Made by a program: the position numbers and the translations under genes | Shown: in pieces, positions 15,595 to 23,900 of the stretch | Layout: every line of letters starts with the position of its first letter | How positions within the stretch are numbered: position 1 is the stretch's first letter | The notes under the pieces: generated by a model | Told to the model about the DNA's origin: nothing | Databases searched by the model: none | Seen by the model: only the letters and a program-made list of their open reading frames with translations | Origin: Mucilaginibacter glaciei | GTDB lineage: Bacteria; Bacteroidota; Bacteroidia; Sphingobacteriales; Sphingobacteriaceae | Direction of reading: 5' to 3' | NCBI RefSeq assembly: GCF_014773245.1 | Contig: NZ_JACWMX010000009.1 | Span: 88,662-152,661, forward strand | Length of the DNA: 64,000 nucleotides

Positions 15595-16335
15595 ATGATG
15601 AAAAATAATGTATTTAAATACCCCGATACCAATTCGGCCCGGGCAAAGATCGAGGTCTTCAACGAAAAGTTTGAGGGCATGAAAATCGCTATTATCGGCT
15701 TGGGCGGGACAGGTTCATACACACTCGACCTGGTTTCCAAAACGCCGGTGGCCGAGATCCACCTCTTTGACGGTGATATCTTCCAACTGCACAATGCGTT
15801 CCGGGCACCTGGTGCCACGCCGGCCGCTAAATTTGAAAGCGCGCCGAACTTATTCAAAGTTGATTATTATCACGAGACCTATAGCGAGATGCATGGCGGG
15901 ATCAAGCCGCATGCCTATTATTTAACTACCGATAACCTGGCTGAGCTGGACGGCTTTGACTTTGTATTTATCAGCGTAGATAAAAATGAGGTCCGCCACT
16001 TCCTGACTACCGGCCTGCTGAAGATGGGTATTTCTTTTATCGATGTCGGCTTAGGCGTAAATGCGTTGAACGATAATTTAGTGGGAACACTTCGGGTAAC
16101 CCGCGGCACTGCTCAGAAAAGCGATCACTTGATTAACCGGATCGGCAGGGATGAGCTGAAAGCCGATGAATATGCCACCAATATTCAGATTGCCGACCTG
16201 AATTGCCTGAACGCGAGTTTAGCGGTGCTGAGCTGGAAAAAACATGTGGGCTTTTACCAGGACCTTAAAAAGGAACATAATCAATTATTTTTTATCAATA
16301 CGGGGAGGCTATTAAATGAAGACTTTGACGCTTGA
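15595..16335 (+). CDS. ThiF family E1-like adenylyltransferase of the multi-ubiquitin operon
   Basis: 246 residues with the ATP-binding 'IIGLGGTGSYTLDLV' (glycines at residues 35-40), 'IHLFDGDIFQLHNAFRAPGA' and 'FVFISVDKNEVRHFL', as in the ThiF/MoeB/E1 superfamily. Cys204 in 'IADLNCLNASLAV' is the best candidate for the catalytic cysteine. The protein is only distantly similar to the PRTRC ThiF protein at 2119-2925, so the two cassettes are not recent duplicates. It begins one base after the DUF6791 gene and overlaps DUF6527 by 20 bases. The expected reaction is adenylation of the modifier C-terminus, then transfer to the E2-like protein. Confidence 0.88.
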   Translation: MMKNNVFKYPDTNSARAKIEVFNEKFEGMKIAIIGLGGTGSYTLDLVSKTPVAEIHLFDGDIFQLHNAFRAPGATPAAKFESAPNLFKVDYYHETYSEMHGGIKPHAYYLTTDNLAELDGFDFVFISVDKNEVRHFLTTGLLKMGISFIDVGLGVNALNDNLVGTLRVTRGTAQKSDHLINRIGRDELKADEYATNIQIADLNCLNASLAVLSWKKHVGFYQDLKKEHNQLFFINTGRLLNEDFDA

Positions 16336-16669
16336 GTTTGTGGAGTTCATCCCGGAACAACTGGCCGAAGGTGTACTTTATATTTCTATGAAATATAAAG
16401 CTGCCAGGCACCGCTGTGCCTGCGGCTGCGGTACGGTTATCATAACCCCAATCAGTCCGAGGCACTGGAATCTGAAGTACGATGGCAAAGGGGTGACCCT
16501 TTCGCCGTCGATCGGTAACTGGAACTTTGATTGCCAATCCCATTACTGGATCGTTAAGAACGAGATCAGGTGGGCCAGGAAATGGAGCGATGATGAAATA
16601 CAAGAACTAAAGCCAAAGAAGAAAGCGTATTTAAAAAAGATCGGCAGCTATCTAAAATCTTTGTTTTGA
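16316..16669 (+). CDS. DUF6527 metal-binding protein
   Basis: 117 residues matching DUF6527: 'FVEFIPEQLAEGVLYISMKY', 'HRCACGCGTVIITPISP', 'GVTLSPSIGNWNFDCQSHYW'. Cysteines 34, 36 and 38, Cys73 and His76 form a probable zinc site. DUF6527 is a constant companion of multi-ubiquitin and ThiF genes. It may act as a peptidase or processing factor for the modifier, or as a ligase-like zinc protein; the sequence alone does not decide. The start overlaps the E1 gene by 20 bases, a sign of translational coupling. Confidence 0.82.
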   Translation: MKTLTLEFVEFIPEQLAEGVLYISMKYKAARHRCACGCGTVIITPISPRHWNLKYDGKGVTLSPSIGNWNFDCQSHYWIVKNEIRWARKWSDDEIQELKPKKKAYLKKIGSYLKSLF

Positions 16670-16720
16670 TCACGTATGTGAGAATAATTTTTTAAATTCA
16701 TCAGCTAAACCTAAGGCGCT

Positions 16721-17950
16721 ATGAATGAAACCACTATCCAGGTCCTGTTAGATACCACCGCTGAACGTGTCCCGTTCAACAAAAGATCGTTCGCAATAAA
16801 ACTGGATAAGGGTGAGTTGTTCAAATACGCGGTTTGGATGCTGGAAGTGCCGTCGCATGTTAAAGAATCGGATTTTGACTACTTGCAAAGTAAAGTGCCG
16901 AGTTTAGAAGGTCTTTACAGCGACTATATTGAGTTTACCGCCGATTCTATTGTTAATCTGTGTACCGATGACCGTACTAAGCAACTGATCTCAGAGATGA
17001 TCGGTATTGGTGTCGGTCTCAAATATTCCACATTGCTGTTGTCAATCAACCCCAATCAGTTTAAGAAGATCGGCGTACCGGTAGAGGGCAAATATTTAGA
17101 TTATGCCGTTGTTAAGGATGCCAAGGAATACGAAATAGAAACGAAAGGGACCATCAGTGATTATTATTCGGCGATGAAGAATGACATCATCGCTAAGAAG
17201 GCTGCCCAGGGCCGTGCTATACACCTGAGGTTCGGCACCATTATGATGCTGGTCAAAGATACCGCCGGCAGTGTGTCTAAGTGTGTCATTGTGGACGATC
17301 CGCCAACCGACGTACCCGCTCCTGAAGTAGATGTTTACGAGATCGCTTTGCTTTACTACGCGATGTATTTAAGCTTTATTCTGGACTCCAAATATTATAA
17401 CAAATTTATAAGGCCGTTAAAACGCGGCAGAAACAATAGCGTTCGCATCCAGCAAAATAAATTCTTTGCCAAGTACTATTTCCAAAACCGCACCTACTAT
17501 GGGGAATGTTTTGATTACCGGCTCATCCGGGAAAACGTCAGTTTTGTGGAGTCCAATAGTGATACGGATGATATTTTCAGGCAAATCACCGAAAGGGTTG
17601 GCCGGATCAAGTTTTTCCTTGGTGTGGAATCTACGGTGATAGAGGCGATCAACAACGCCAATAAAGATCTTTTGCTTGCTTATCACTCACCAAAAACCTT
17701 CACGCAGTCAGATGGCGTTTACAAGTGTTTAGATACGGACGGTATTTTGATCATCAAATCGCAAAACGGGCATGATCAGCAACTTGAACAGGTTTTTTCA
17801 GAAGACGTGGTGAAGGAACGCTTAGGTCTTTATGATCGCTATTTAAAAGGAGAAGCCCACTTATGCGGCGCGCCCTGTACCAGCCCCGGCATTGAAGGAA
17901 AACCCTGCGAAAGACGCACCTTCAGGAGAAACTGCTTCTTTCACCGCTAA
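16721..17950 (+). CDS. Putative PD-(D/E)XK protein with C-terminal zinc finger
   Basis: 409 residues, not a family I recognise. Residues 90-142 look like a restriction-endonuclease-like core: a helix around Glu92, Asp127 in 'KYLDYAVV' and Glu140-Thr-Lys142 in 'YEIETKGTISDYY', followed by a beta strand ('IHLRFGTIMMLV'). The final 30 residues hold 'HLCGAPC', 'GKPCERRTF' and 'NCFFHR', a CxxxC...C...CxxH zinc module similar to small 'CGA..GtpCr..' fingers. The gene starts 51 bases after DUF6527 on the same strand with no visible terminator between, so it is probably part of the multi-ubiquitin operon and may be its effector or its target. The nuclease call rests on motif layout only. Confidence 0.55.
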   Translation: MNETTIQVLLDTTAERVPFNKRSFAIKLDKGELFKYAVWMLEVPSHVKESDFDYLQSKVPSLEGLYSDYIEFTADSIVNLCTDDRTKQLISEMIGIGVGLKYSTLLLSINPNQFKKIGVPVEGKYLDYAVVKDAKEYEIETKGTISDYYSAMKNDIIAKKAAQGRAIHLRFGTIMMLVKDTAGSVSKCVIVDDPPTDVPAPEVDVYEIALLYYAMYLSFILDSKYYNKFIRPLKRGRNNSVRIQQNKFFAKYYFQNRTYYGECFDYRLIRENVSFVESNSDTDDIFRQITERVGRIKFFLGVESTVIEAINNANKDLLLAYHSPKTFTQSDGVYKCLDTDGILIIKSQNGHDQQLEQVFSEDVVKERLGLYDRYLKGEAHLCGAPCTSPGIEGKPCERRTFRRNCFFHR

Positions 17951-17951
17951 T

Positions 17952-18490
17952 TTATTCGTAAGGGAACAACAGGTCATCGCCGGTTTTCGGGGTGGATCGA
18001 ACTTTTGTACCTTTGGTTTTGAGGCAGCCCGGGACTTCGGGATCGAGGTATTGCGCGCCGCCGGAGATGTCGGCGTAAGCGGGTTTCTTGATGGCGAACA
18101 TATCGGGCGTGCTGTGTTGCGGCTGCCGTGGTGGGGTACTTTAAGCCAGTAGAGGTTGGCGAGGACTTGCTGGTAGTCGGGTATGGCTTTGAAGGATTCG
18201 ATGCTGGCGTCGCCGGTAAAGAGATGTTTTTTCTGGTCTGCTGTGATCTGCAGGATGATGCTGATCTGGTTGATAAAGGTGACGTGCTTATTGGTGTGGC
18301 CCAACACCTCGCAGGGGTCTTTTTCTTCTTGCAATATTTCCTCAATTAGCCTAGTTAAGTTGAGCTTTTTAACGGCCGAAATCGCCGCCGCTTCTTCCTT
18401 GATCAGATCTTTAGCGGAACGCTTGATCTTGGGTATGGTCAAATTGTAGGTAATCGGTAACTTGATAACACCGGTAGGACACCGGGTTGG
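17952..18490 (-). pseudogene. Metallo-beta-lactamase-fold (ComEC-like) hydrolase remnant
   Basis: A minus-strand frame from about 18490 to 18110 encodes the second half of an MBL-fold hydrolase: 'ISIILQITADQKKHLFTGDA' and 'LYWLKVPHHGSRNT'. The frame then goes wrong. A one-base shift at about 18110-18115 restores 'TPDMFAIKKPAYADISGGAQ', then 'YLDPEVPGCLKTKGT' and ends at TAA 17952-17954. The N-terminal HxHxDH half is absent, and upstream sequence (18490-19040) shows no coding, so the gene is both 5'-truncated and frameshifted. Its 3' end meets the multi-ubiquitin operon tail two bases away. It is probably a relic of an insertion or deletion at the island edge. Confidence 0.65.
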
Positions 18491-19040
18491 ACATCTCTGT
18501 CCGCGGACGCTGCCGTAAATGCAAATTTAAGCAACGGAATTTTGCGGCAAAGCTGCGGTACATCAAGCCGTCAAAATGGCGAACTATAATTCTGCCAACG
18601 TGGTAGCGACTGATTCATTTTATCGCATTTTGCTCAAAAAATATTGTCGATAAGAAAAAATTGGTAATTAGCTTCTATAATTCATTGCCACTTTTGGTAG
18701 CGCAGATGGAAGGCCGTTATTATGGAGGTGGGGTACTTAAACTAACGAATATCGCATATCATATGGAGGTTATCTCAGTGCAAAATCTATAATGTTAACT
18801 TCAGTCTTATTTTTATAGCGGACGATAGATAACTATTTATTATCAAGACTGTATATGGCAAATCTGTTAAACGATTAAAGTCAATAGTCGATAGTTTCAA
18901 AATAGATTTAAAAGCAGTTTATATGCTAGTTATAAAGTAATACCCAAGCCTGGTTGTAAACTATTGACCGTAAATTAAATGGGAACTTATTTAGGTTGCC
19001 AGGTCTAACTGAATCTATTGAGAGGAATACACGATGCTCT
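18491..19040. other. Non-coding gap, nothing recognised
   Basis: About 550 bases without a plausible gene on either strand. It is A/T-rich with no convincing promoter, tRNA or repeat that I can see. It separates the truncated MBL-fold remnant from the two small XRE genes, and may be a scar of past rearrangement at the end of the defence island. Confidence 0.5.
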
Positions 19041-19265
19041 TTAAAAATCCATTAACTCCTTCAAAGTAATTTCTAACCCTTTCGCAAATTCCAACATCGT
19101 TAAAATGGTCATATTAATTTCGCCCTTTTCATATTTCCTTATATCTGCATGATCGATATCGCAGTTCTGAGCAAGTTTTCGGTAGGATAAGTTTTTTTGT
19201 TTGCGCAGCTCAAGCAGGTGGGTACCAAATCTTAAAAGAAATCTTTTTTGCTCTTCGCTTGCCAT
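19041..19265 (-). CDS. Small XRE-family regulator
   Basis: 74 residues from ATG 19265 (MASEEQKRFLL); a GTG at 19304 would add 13 less plausible residues. It is a single helix-turn-helix of the XRE/Cro type ('LRKQKNLSYRKLAQNCDIDH', 'ADIRKYEKGEINMTILT', 'LEFAKGLEITLKELMDF'). It is closely related to the next gene (19436-19663), with the same length and the same 'FAKGL.I...EL.DF' ending, so the two are paralogues. It probably regulates the locus to the right; no ligand-binding domain is present. Confidence 0.78.
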   Translation of the reverse strand: MASEEQKRFLLRFGTHLLELRKQKNLSYRKLAQNCDIDHADIRKYEKGEINMTILTMLEFAKGLEITLKELMDF

Positions 19266-19353
19266 TCGGAGTTGTCCTGACAACGAAAATTGGCTTTTTA
19301 GCACTTAAAAGTGTGGGTATATATCCCTACATTAGTGTCTCTATAACGGTAAA

Positions 19354-19446
19354 ATGAATAGGAAACAGATTTTTTATGGAGTCGCGTTAGTTTTTTTATG
19401 GCTGGTAACTGCGTTGGCCATTCATTTCAAACTAATTAAATCTTAA
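19354..19446 (+). CDS. Possible 30-residue membrane peptide
   Basis: ATG 19354 opens a 30-codon frame consisting of a short basic N-terminus (MNRKQIFYG), one hydrophobic segment ('VALVFLWLVTALAIHF') and a basic tail (KLIKS). It lies between the two XRE genes and overlaps the 3' end of the second by 11 bases. The layout (one transmembrane helix with basic ends) fits small membrane peptides, but chance is not excluded in an A/T-rich gap. Confidence 0.3.
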   Translation: MNRKQIFYGVALVFLWLVTALAIHFKLIKS

Positions 19447-19663
19447 AATCAAGAAGTTCTTTAGGATCAATTCCTAAACCTTTGGCAAGTTCAAAAATAC
19501 TTGATAGTTGCAAATTAGTTTTCCCGTTTTCGATTTTAGAAATTTTACTGCTGTCTAACTCACATAAAGATGATAGATCGCGTAAAGATAGCGAGCGTTC
19601 TTCTCTTAGTAATTTTAAATGCCTACCAAAATTTTCTTGTAATTCGTAATACTTGCCCTTCAA
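19436..19663 (-). CDS. Small XRE-family regulator
   Basis: 75 residues, single XRE helix-turn-helix ('LREERSLSLRDLSSLCELDS', 'SKISKIENGKTNLQLSS', 'FELAKGLGIDPKELLDF'). The only available start is TTG at 19663. It is a paralogue of the 19041-19265 product. A 14-bp palindrome at 19707-19736 lies 43 bases upstream of the start, between this gene and the structured leader of the TlpA-SusCD operon. That is the natural place for its operator. The regulatory link is inference. Confidence 0.75.
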   Translation of the reverse strand: MKGKYYELQENFGRHLKLLREERSLSLRDLSSLCELDSSKISKIENGKTNLQLSSIFELAKGLGIDPKELLDFKI

Positions 19664-19706
19664 TCTGTCAAACTTAGTGAATTGGAAAAGACAAATAATT
19701 TTATAA

Positions 19707-19754
19707 TTAATTGTGGACTTTTAAGTCTACAATTAACAAAAAAGATTATATTTG
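19707..19754 (+). promoter_or_regulatory. Palindromic operator followed by TAnnTTTG promoter box
   Basis: TTAATTGTGGACTT (19707-19720) and AAGTCTACAATTAA (19723-19736) form a 14-bp inverted repeat with one mismatch. Eleven bases further on, TATATTTG (19747-19754) matches the Bacteroidota -7 consensus TAnnTTTG exactly. The palindrome covers the expected -33 position, so a bound protein would block transcription of the structured RNA and the genes beyond. The -33 TTTG itself is not evident. Confidence 0.55.
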
Positions 19755-19785
19755 TTTTGCGATACTTCAATCAAAGAAATTTGAA

Positions 19786-19912
19786 GCAATCGCTTTTTGT
19801 CTCGTCTTAGAAACCTGAGAAATTTTAAAGCCGCGAGACGGTAAGTGATTGCCCACGCCATAGGTGTGGGCTCTCTTATCGTGGCGGCACTTCTCAGGGC
19901 CTCTAAGACGGT
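19786..19912 (+). ncRNA. Highly structured, apparently bistable leader RNA
   Basis: Two strong mutually exclusive folds can be drawn. Fold A is a rod: GTCTTAGA 19804-19811 with TCTAAGAC 19902-19909; CCTGAGAA 19814-19821 with TTCTCAGG 19891-19898; GCCGC 19830-19834 with GCGGC 19884-19888; ACGGTAAG 19838-19845 with CTTATCGT 19875-19882 (one G-U); and GCCCAC 19851-19856 with GTGGGC 19866-19871. Fold B pairs 19786-19804 with 19834-19852, a 19-position helix with one mismatch and a few G-U pairs, and uses bases needed by fold A. The element lies after a TAnnTTTG box and before the small protein-TlpA-SusCD genes. It matches no RNA family I know. It could be a regulatory leader or a stand-alone RNA. 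Confidence 0.55.
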
Positions 19913-19971
19913 AAGTTGAGTCCACGCCTATGTTTTTTTGTGGCTGGCCGGCTCACCAAATTATTCAATCA

Positions 19972-20253
19972 ATGGAAGCGGCAAGTATCAACAACAAATT
20001 CAAGTCTGGCTTACCTTTAGAGGAGGTACTTACTGCTTTTTTCAAGGTGCATTCTACTGAAGATACGCAGGTACTTTTCTGGAAGTTCTTTCAATGCTGG
20101 GTAACCAGAGACTGTAATATTAAAGCGGATCTCTCCGATGAAGAAGTCGCCCTGTTCTTCGATCAGTTAATGGACCTGGTGGCCGCGGCTTACATATTAC
20201 ACCAGGCGAACGGGGCTTTAGAAAACAAGCAGGAAGGAGAAGGTCATGAATAG
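19972..20253 (+). CDS. Small acidic hypothetical protein
   Basis: 93 residues from ATG 19972 (MEAASINNKFKSGL); an ATG at 19930 would add residues read from the leader repeat and is less likely. The protein is helical and acidic ('DLSDEEVALFFDQLMDLVAA', 'ALENKQEGEGHE') with two Cys and a Trp-rich centre ('VLFWKFFQCWVTRDC'). I recognise no family. It is the first gene after the structured leader and lies about 100 bases upstream of the TlpA gene, all on the plus strand, so it is probably co-transcribed with the TlpA-SusC-SusD genes. Confidence 0.6.
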   Translation: MEAASINNKFKSGLPLEEVLTAFFKVHSTEDTQVLFWKFFQCWVTRDCNIKADLSDEEVALFFDQLMDLVAAAYILHQANGALENKQEGEGHE

Positions 20254-20356
20254 CTATCCTGTCCAATCCTGGGCCCTGCTCATTTCGCCGGGCGAATAAA
20301 GCTTTACATTCAATTCTACTAACTAACGCATTTCTGATTACTTAACAACAACTAAA

Positions 20357-20941
20357 ATGAAGCTAAAAATATGCTTAATGGGATTGCTTTGCCTTTTTTT
20401 TCAGGCGAACGCCCAGACAAAATTAACAACAAAACACCTGGAAGTAGGCGACAAAATGCCTGATGTGCAGATCACTAATATTATTAACAGCAAGTTTAAA
20501 ACTGCAAGAATATCTGATTTTAAAGGCCAGCTGATCATCTTGGACTTTTGGAACTCCTTCTGTGCCGGATGTATTGCCGGTTTCCCTAAACTGGATTCTC
20601 TTCAGCGACAGTTTAAGGGAAAAATTCAGGTGCTGCTGGTAAACCCCGAAAGCGACCATGAAACTGAACGCAGTATGAAAATAGTAATCGACCGGATGAA
20701 TACCTGGTCGGATCGTCCTTTCAAATTACCGGTAGTATTTCGCGATAAGTCCATTTCTGAAAACTTCAGCTTTCACGGCGTCCCATTTTTAGTCTGGATC
20801 GGACCCGACGGAACAATTGTAGCGATACCCGACAAAAAGGAATTAACCAGCGAAAATATCGAGCAGGTTCTTGCCGGTAAGAAATTAACACTTAAACGGA
20901 GCGCAGACAGGATACTAAGTCCGGGAAAGGCTAACTTATGA
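20357..20941 (+). CDS. TlpA-like periplasmic thioredoxin
   Basis: 194 residues with a signal peptide (MKLKICLMGLLCLFFQANAQ) and a thioredoxin/AhpC-TSA fold. The active site is C69-A-G-C72 in 'DFWNSFCAGCIAGFP', and the cis-proline segment is 'FHGVPFLVWI'. It is thus a periplasmic thiol-disulfide oxidoreductase. The stop overlaps the SusC start by four bases, so the two are coupled. Within 10 kb are a MauE-like membrane protein with CxC, a DUF6520 protein with two cysteines and a two-cysteine peptide precursor. Disulfide handling is therefore a recurring theme of the locus. Confidence 0.88.
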   Translation: MKLKICLMGLLCLFFQANAQTKLTTKHLEVGDKMPDVQITNIINSKFKTARISDFKGQLIILDFWNSFCAGCIAGFPKLDSLQRQFKGKIQVLLVNPESDHETERSMKIVIDRMNTWSDRPFKLPVVFRDKSISENFSFHGVPFLVWIGPDGTIVAIPDKKELTSENIEQVLAGKKLTLKRSADRILSPGKANL

Positions 20942-23900
20942 TACGCAGGTTTATTTTTTCATGCCTTACCCTTTCTTTAACAATATTGACAAACGCGTTC
21001 AGCCAGGACGTAGTTAAAATTTACGGCGATGTAAAGTCCGCCAACAATGAGCCCATCGCCGGCGTAGTTATTAAACCTAAGAATGTAAGCTACCACGCAC
21101 TTACCGATACTAACGGAAGGTTCCAGCTGACTATCTTCGGTGTGGATACGATTACGTTTACCCACGTAGGCTACAAGCCACTGACGAAGATCATTGATGC
21201 TAAATTAGCCTCCCTGCTGCATATAACCATGGAGCCGCTTATCAATGAACTGAAAGAGGTTGTGGTTAGTACGGGCTACCAGGATATCCCTAAAGAACGG
21301 GCAACGGGTTCTTTTTATAAATTGGATAACCATCTGCTCAATCAACGGGTAGGTACTGATATTATCAGTCGGCTTGACGGATTAACGAGCGGTTTGCTGA
21401 TAGACCGCCGCGATCCGAACCAGCAAACTATTCAGATCCGCGGCTTAAGTACGCTCAACATTGAAGCTGCTTCGCCACTGATTGTACTGGATAACTTTCC
21501 GTATGCAGGCGATATTAATAACATTAACCCCAATGATATTGAAAGTATTACGGTATTAAAAGATGCGGCAGCGTCATCCATCTGGGGTGCAAGGGCCGGA
21601 AACGGCGTAATTGTGATCAATACAAAAAAGGCGAGGGCAAATCAGCCGCTCCAGGTTTCTTTCAATAGTAACCTGACATTAAAAAAGAAGCCGAATCTCT
21701 TTTCAGCAAATCAAATACCCGTAAATAGTTATATCGATCTGGAAAAAACCCTTTTCGGACAGGGGTATTACGATAACCTGTTTTCCGATGCCTCATTTCC
21801 GGCAGTGTCCCAGGTTGCCATGCTGCTTAACCAGGCGAAAAACGGGGAGATATCTGATGTGCAGGCAGAGCGACAGATCAACCAGCTTCGCACACAGGAC
21901 GTGAGGAATGATTTTCAGAAATACCTCTATCGTAATTCTGTTAACCAGCAGTATTATCTGAACCTGAGCGGTTCCGGATCAAATATCCGTTACCTGGTAT
22001 CAGCAGGTTATGATAAAGATAACAGCAACCTGCGTGGCAACGACAATAACCGACTTACCCTCCGTTCTAATAACCAGATTGATCTCACAAAGAGATGGCT
22101 ACTGAATACGGACGTTATTATTACACGGACAAATTCTACCAATAACAGCCCCGGCGCTTATGGATCTTACAGGTATAATAACAGCACGATTTCACCTTAT
22201 GCCAGGCTGGTCAATAACGATGGTTCGCCTGCTGCTGTAGATTTGTATTACAGCAAGGCGTTTACAGATACTGCAGGCAATGGCAGATTGCTGGATTGGA
22301 AATACAGGCCATTACAGGAACTGGCTAACAATGACAACAGATCTGCAATGACTGACATATTACTGAACGTCGGTTCATCGTATAAGATTTTTAGCGGCCT
22401 TAAAGCGGACGTTAAATACCAGTATCAGCAATCGTGGTCATCAAACAACAATTTCCAAAACATCAACAGCTATTCCATCAGGGACTATGTCAACACTTTT
22501 ACGCAATTAAACGATAACAGCACGACTTACGTAGTACCAAAAAACGGCATACTCAGTACATTTGATCTGGTCAACAAGCAGCAGGCACTCCGGGGGCAAT
22601 TAACATATGATCATATCTGGGGCAGTGATCACCAACTGTCAGCTATCGCGGGTTCTGAAGTACGCGAGACTAAAAGCAACTCTTCCACACAAATAATATA
22701 TGGGTATGATCCGAATACGCTAACCACCGTTGGTGTTGATTACGCTAATCAGTACCCTACTTACGATGCTATTTTTGGTGACAGCTATATCAATAACGGT
22801 ACAAAATATACCGCTTATCTAAACCGGTTTGTTTCTGTATTTGCAAACGCTACTTACACATTTAAGAATAAATACTCCCTATCGGGATCGGCAAGAAGGG
22901 ATGAATCGAATCTTTTTGGCGTACAAACCAATCAAAAAGGGGTTCCGCTCTGGTCCGCGGGTGCGTTATGGAAAATCGACCGGGAGAAGTTTTACAATAT
23001 ATCTTGGCTGCCTCAACTGAGCCTGCGATTTACCTATGGCGTTAGCGGAAATCTGTCACCAAATGAATCTGCCTTAACGAGGATTCAATACCTGACAGGT
23101 GGCACCTCACCGATCAGGCTGCCTTTTGTTAGTGTTTCGGCACCTCCCAACCCCCATCTGAGATGGGAACAGGTTAAAACTTTTAATACAGGTCTTGACT
23201 TCAGTTTATTTAACAACCGTATTAACGGCTCGGTCGAGTATTACACTAAAAACTCAACAGACTTGATCAACAGTGTTCTTCTTGATGCTACCGTGGGGTT
23301 TGCCAGTGCGAATCAAAACTCCGCCAGTATATTTTCAAGGGGTGTCGATGTGGTACTGAATTCTGTTAACCTGGACGGACCTTTTAAATGGCGGACTTCC
23401 TTACTTTTCAGCTCTGTTAAATTCAAAACCACCAAAAATCTAAACCCACCGACTACCGAAGGGTTGGTAAGTGATGGAAATACCATCTTCCCGGTAGTAA
23501 ATGAAAACCCATACCTGATCGTAAGTTATAAATGGGCTGGCCTTGATCCTCAAACAGGAGATCCTCAGGGTTACGTTAATGGTGTAGTTAGTAAAGACTA
23601 TGCTGCTATTTCACAAAACCCAATTGATCAGCAGGTTAAAAGCGGATCTGCACTGCCGACCGCTTTCGGTACGTTGAGAAACACCCTGGACTGGCAGAAG
23701 TTTTCACTGGCCTTCAATCTGTCCTATCGCTTCAATTACTATCTCAGAAAACCGACTACTAATTACTCAAGCCTGATCAGTTACGGTGCTGGATTTTCAG
23801 ACTACGACAGACGCTGGCAAAAACCCGGTGATGAGAGGAGTACGAATGTGCCTTCTTTTATATTTCCAGGCAATGAGCTTAGGGATCAGTTTTACCACTT

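Noticed and set aside
17974..18345. 123-codon minus-strand ORF rich in Ser, Pro, Thr and Arg
   Set aside because: It is a wrong-frame reading of the MBL-fold remnant; the conserved PHHGSRN and FAIKKPAYADISGG segments lie in the other two frames.
20246..20299. 17-codon ORF overlapping the end of the small acidic gene (MNSYPVQSWALLISPGE)
   Set aside because: Too short to separate from chance, with no membrane or leader-like features.
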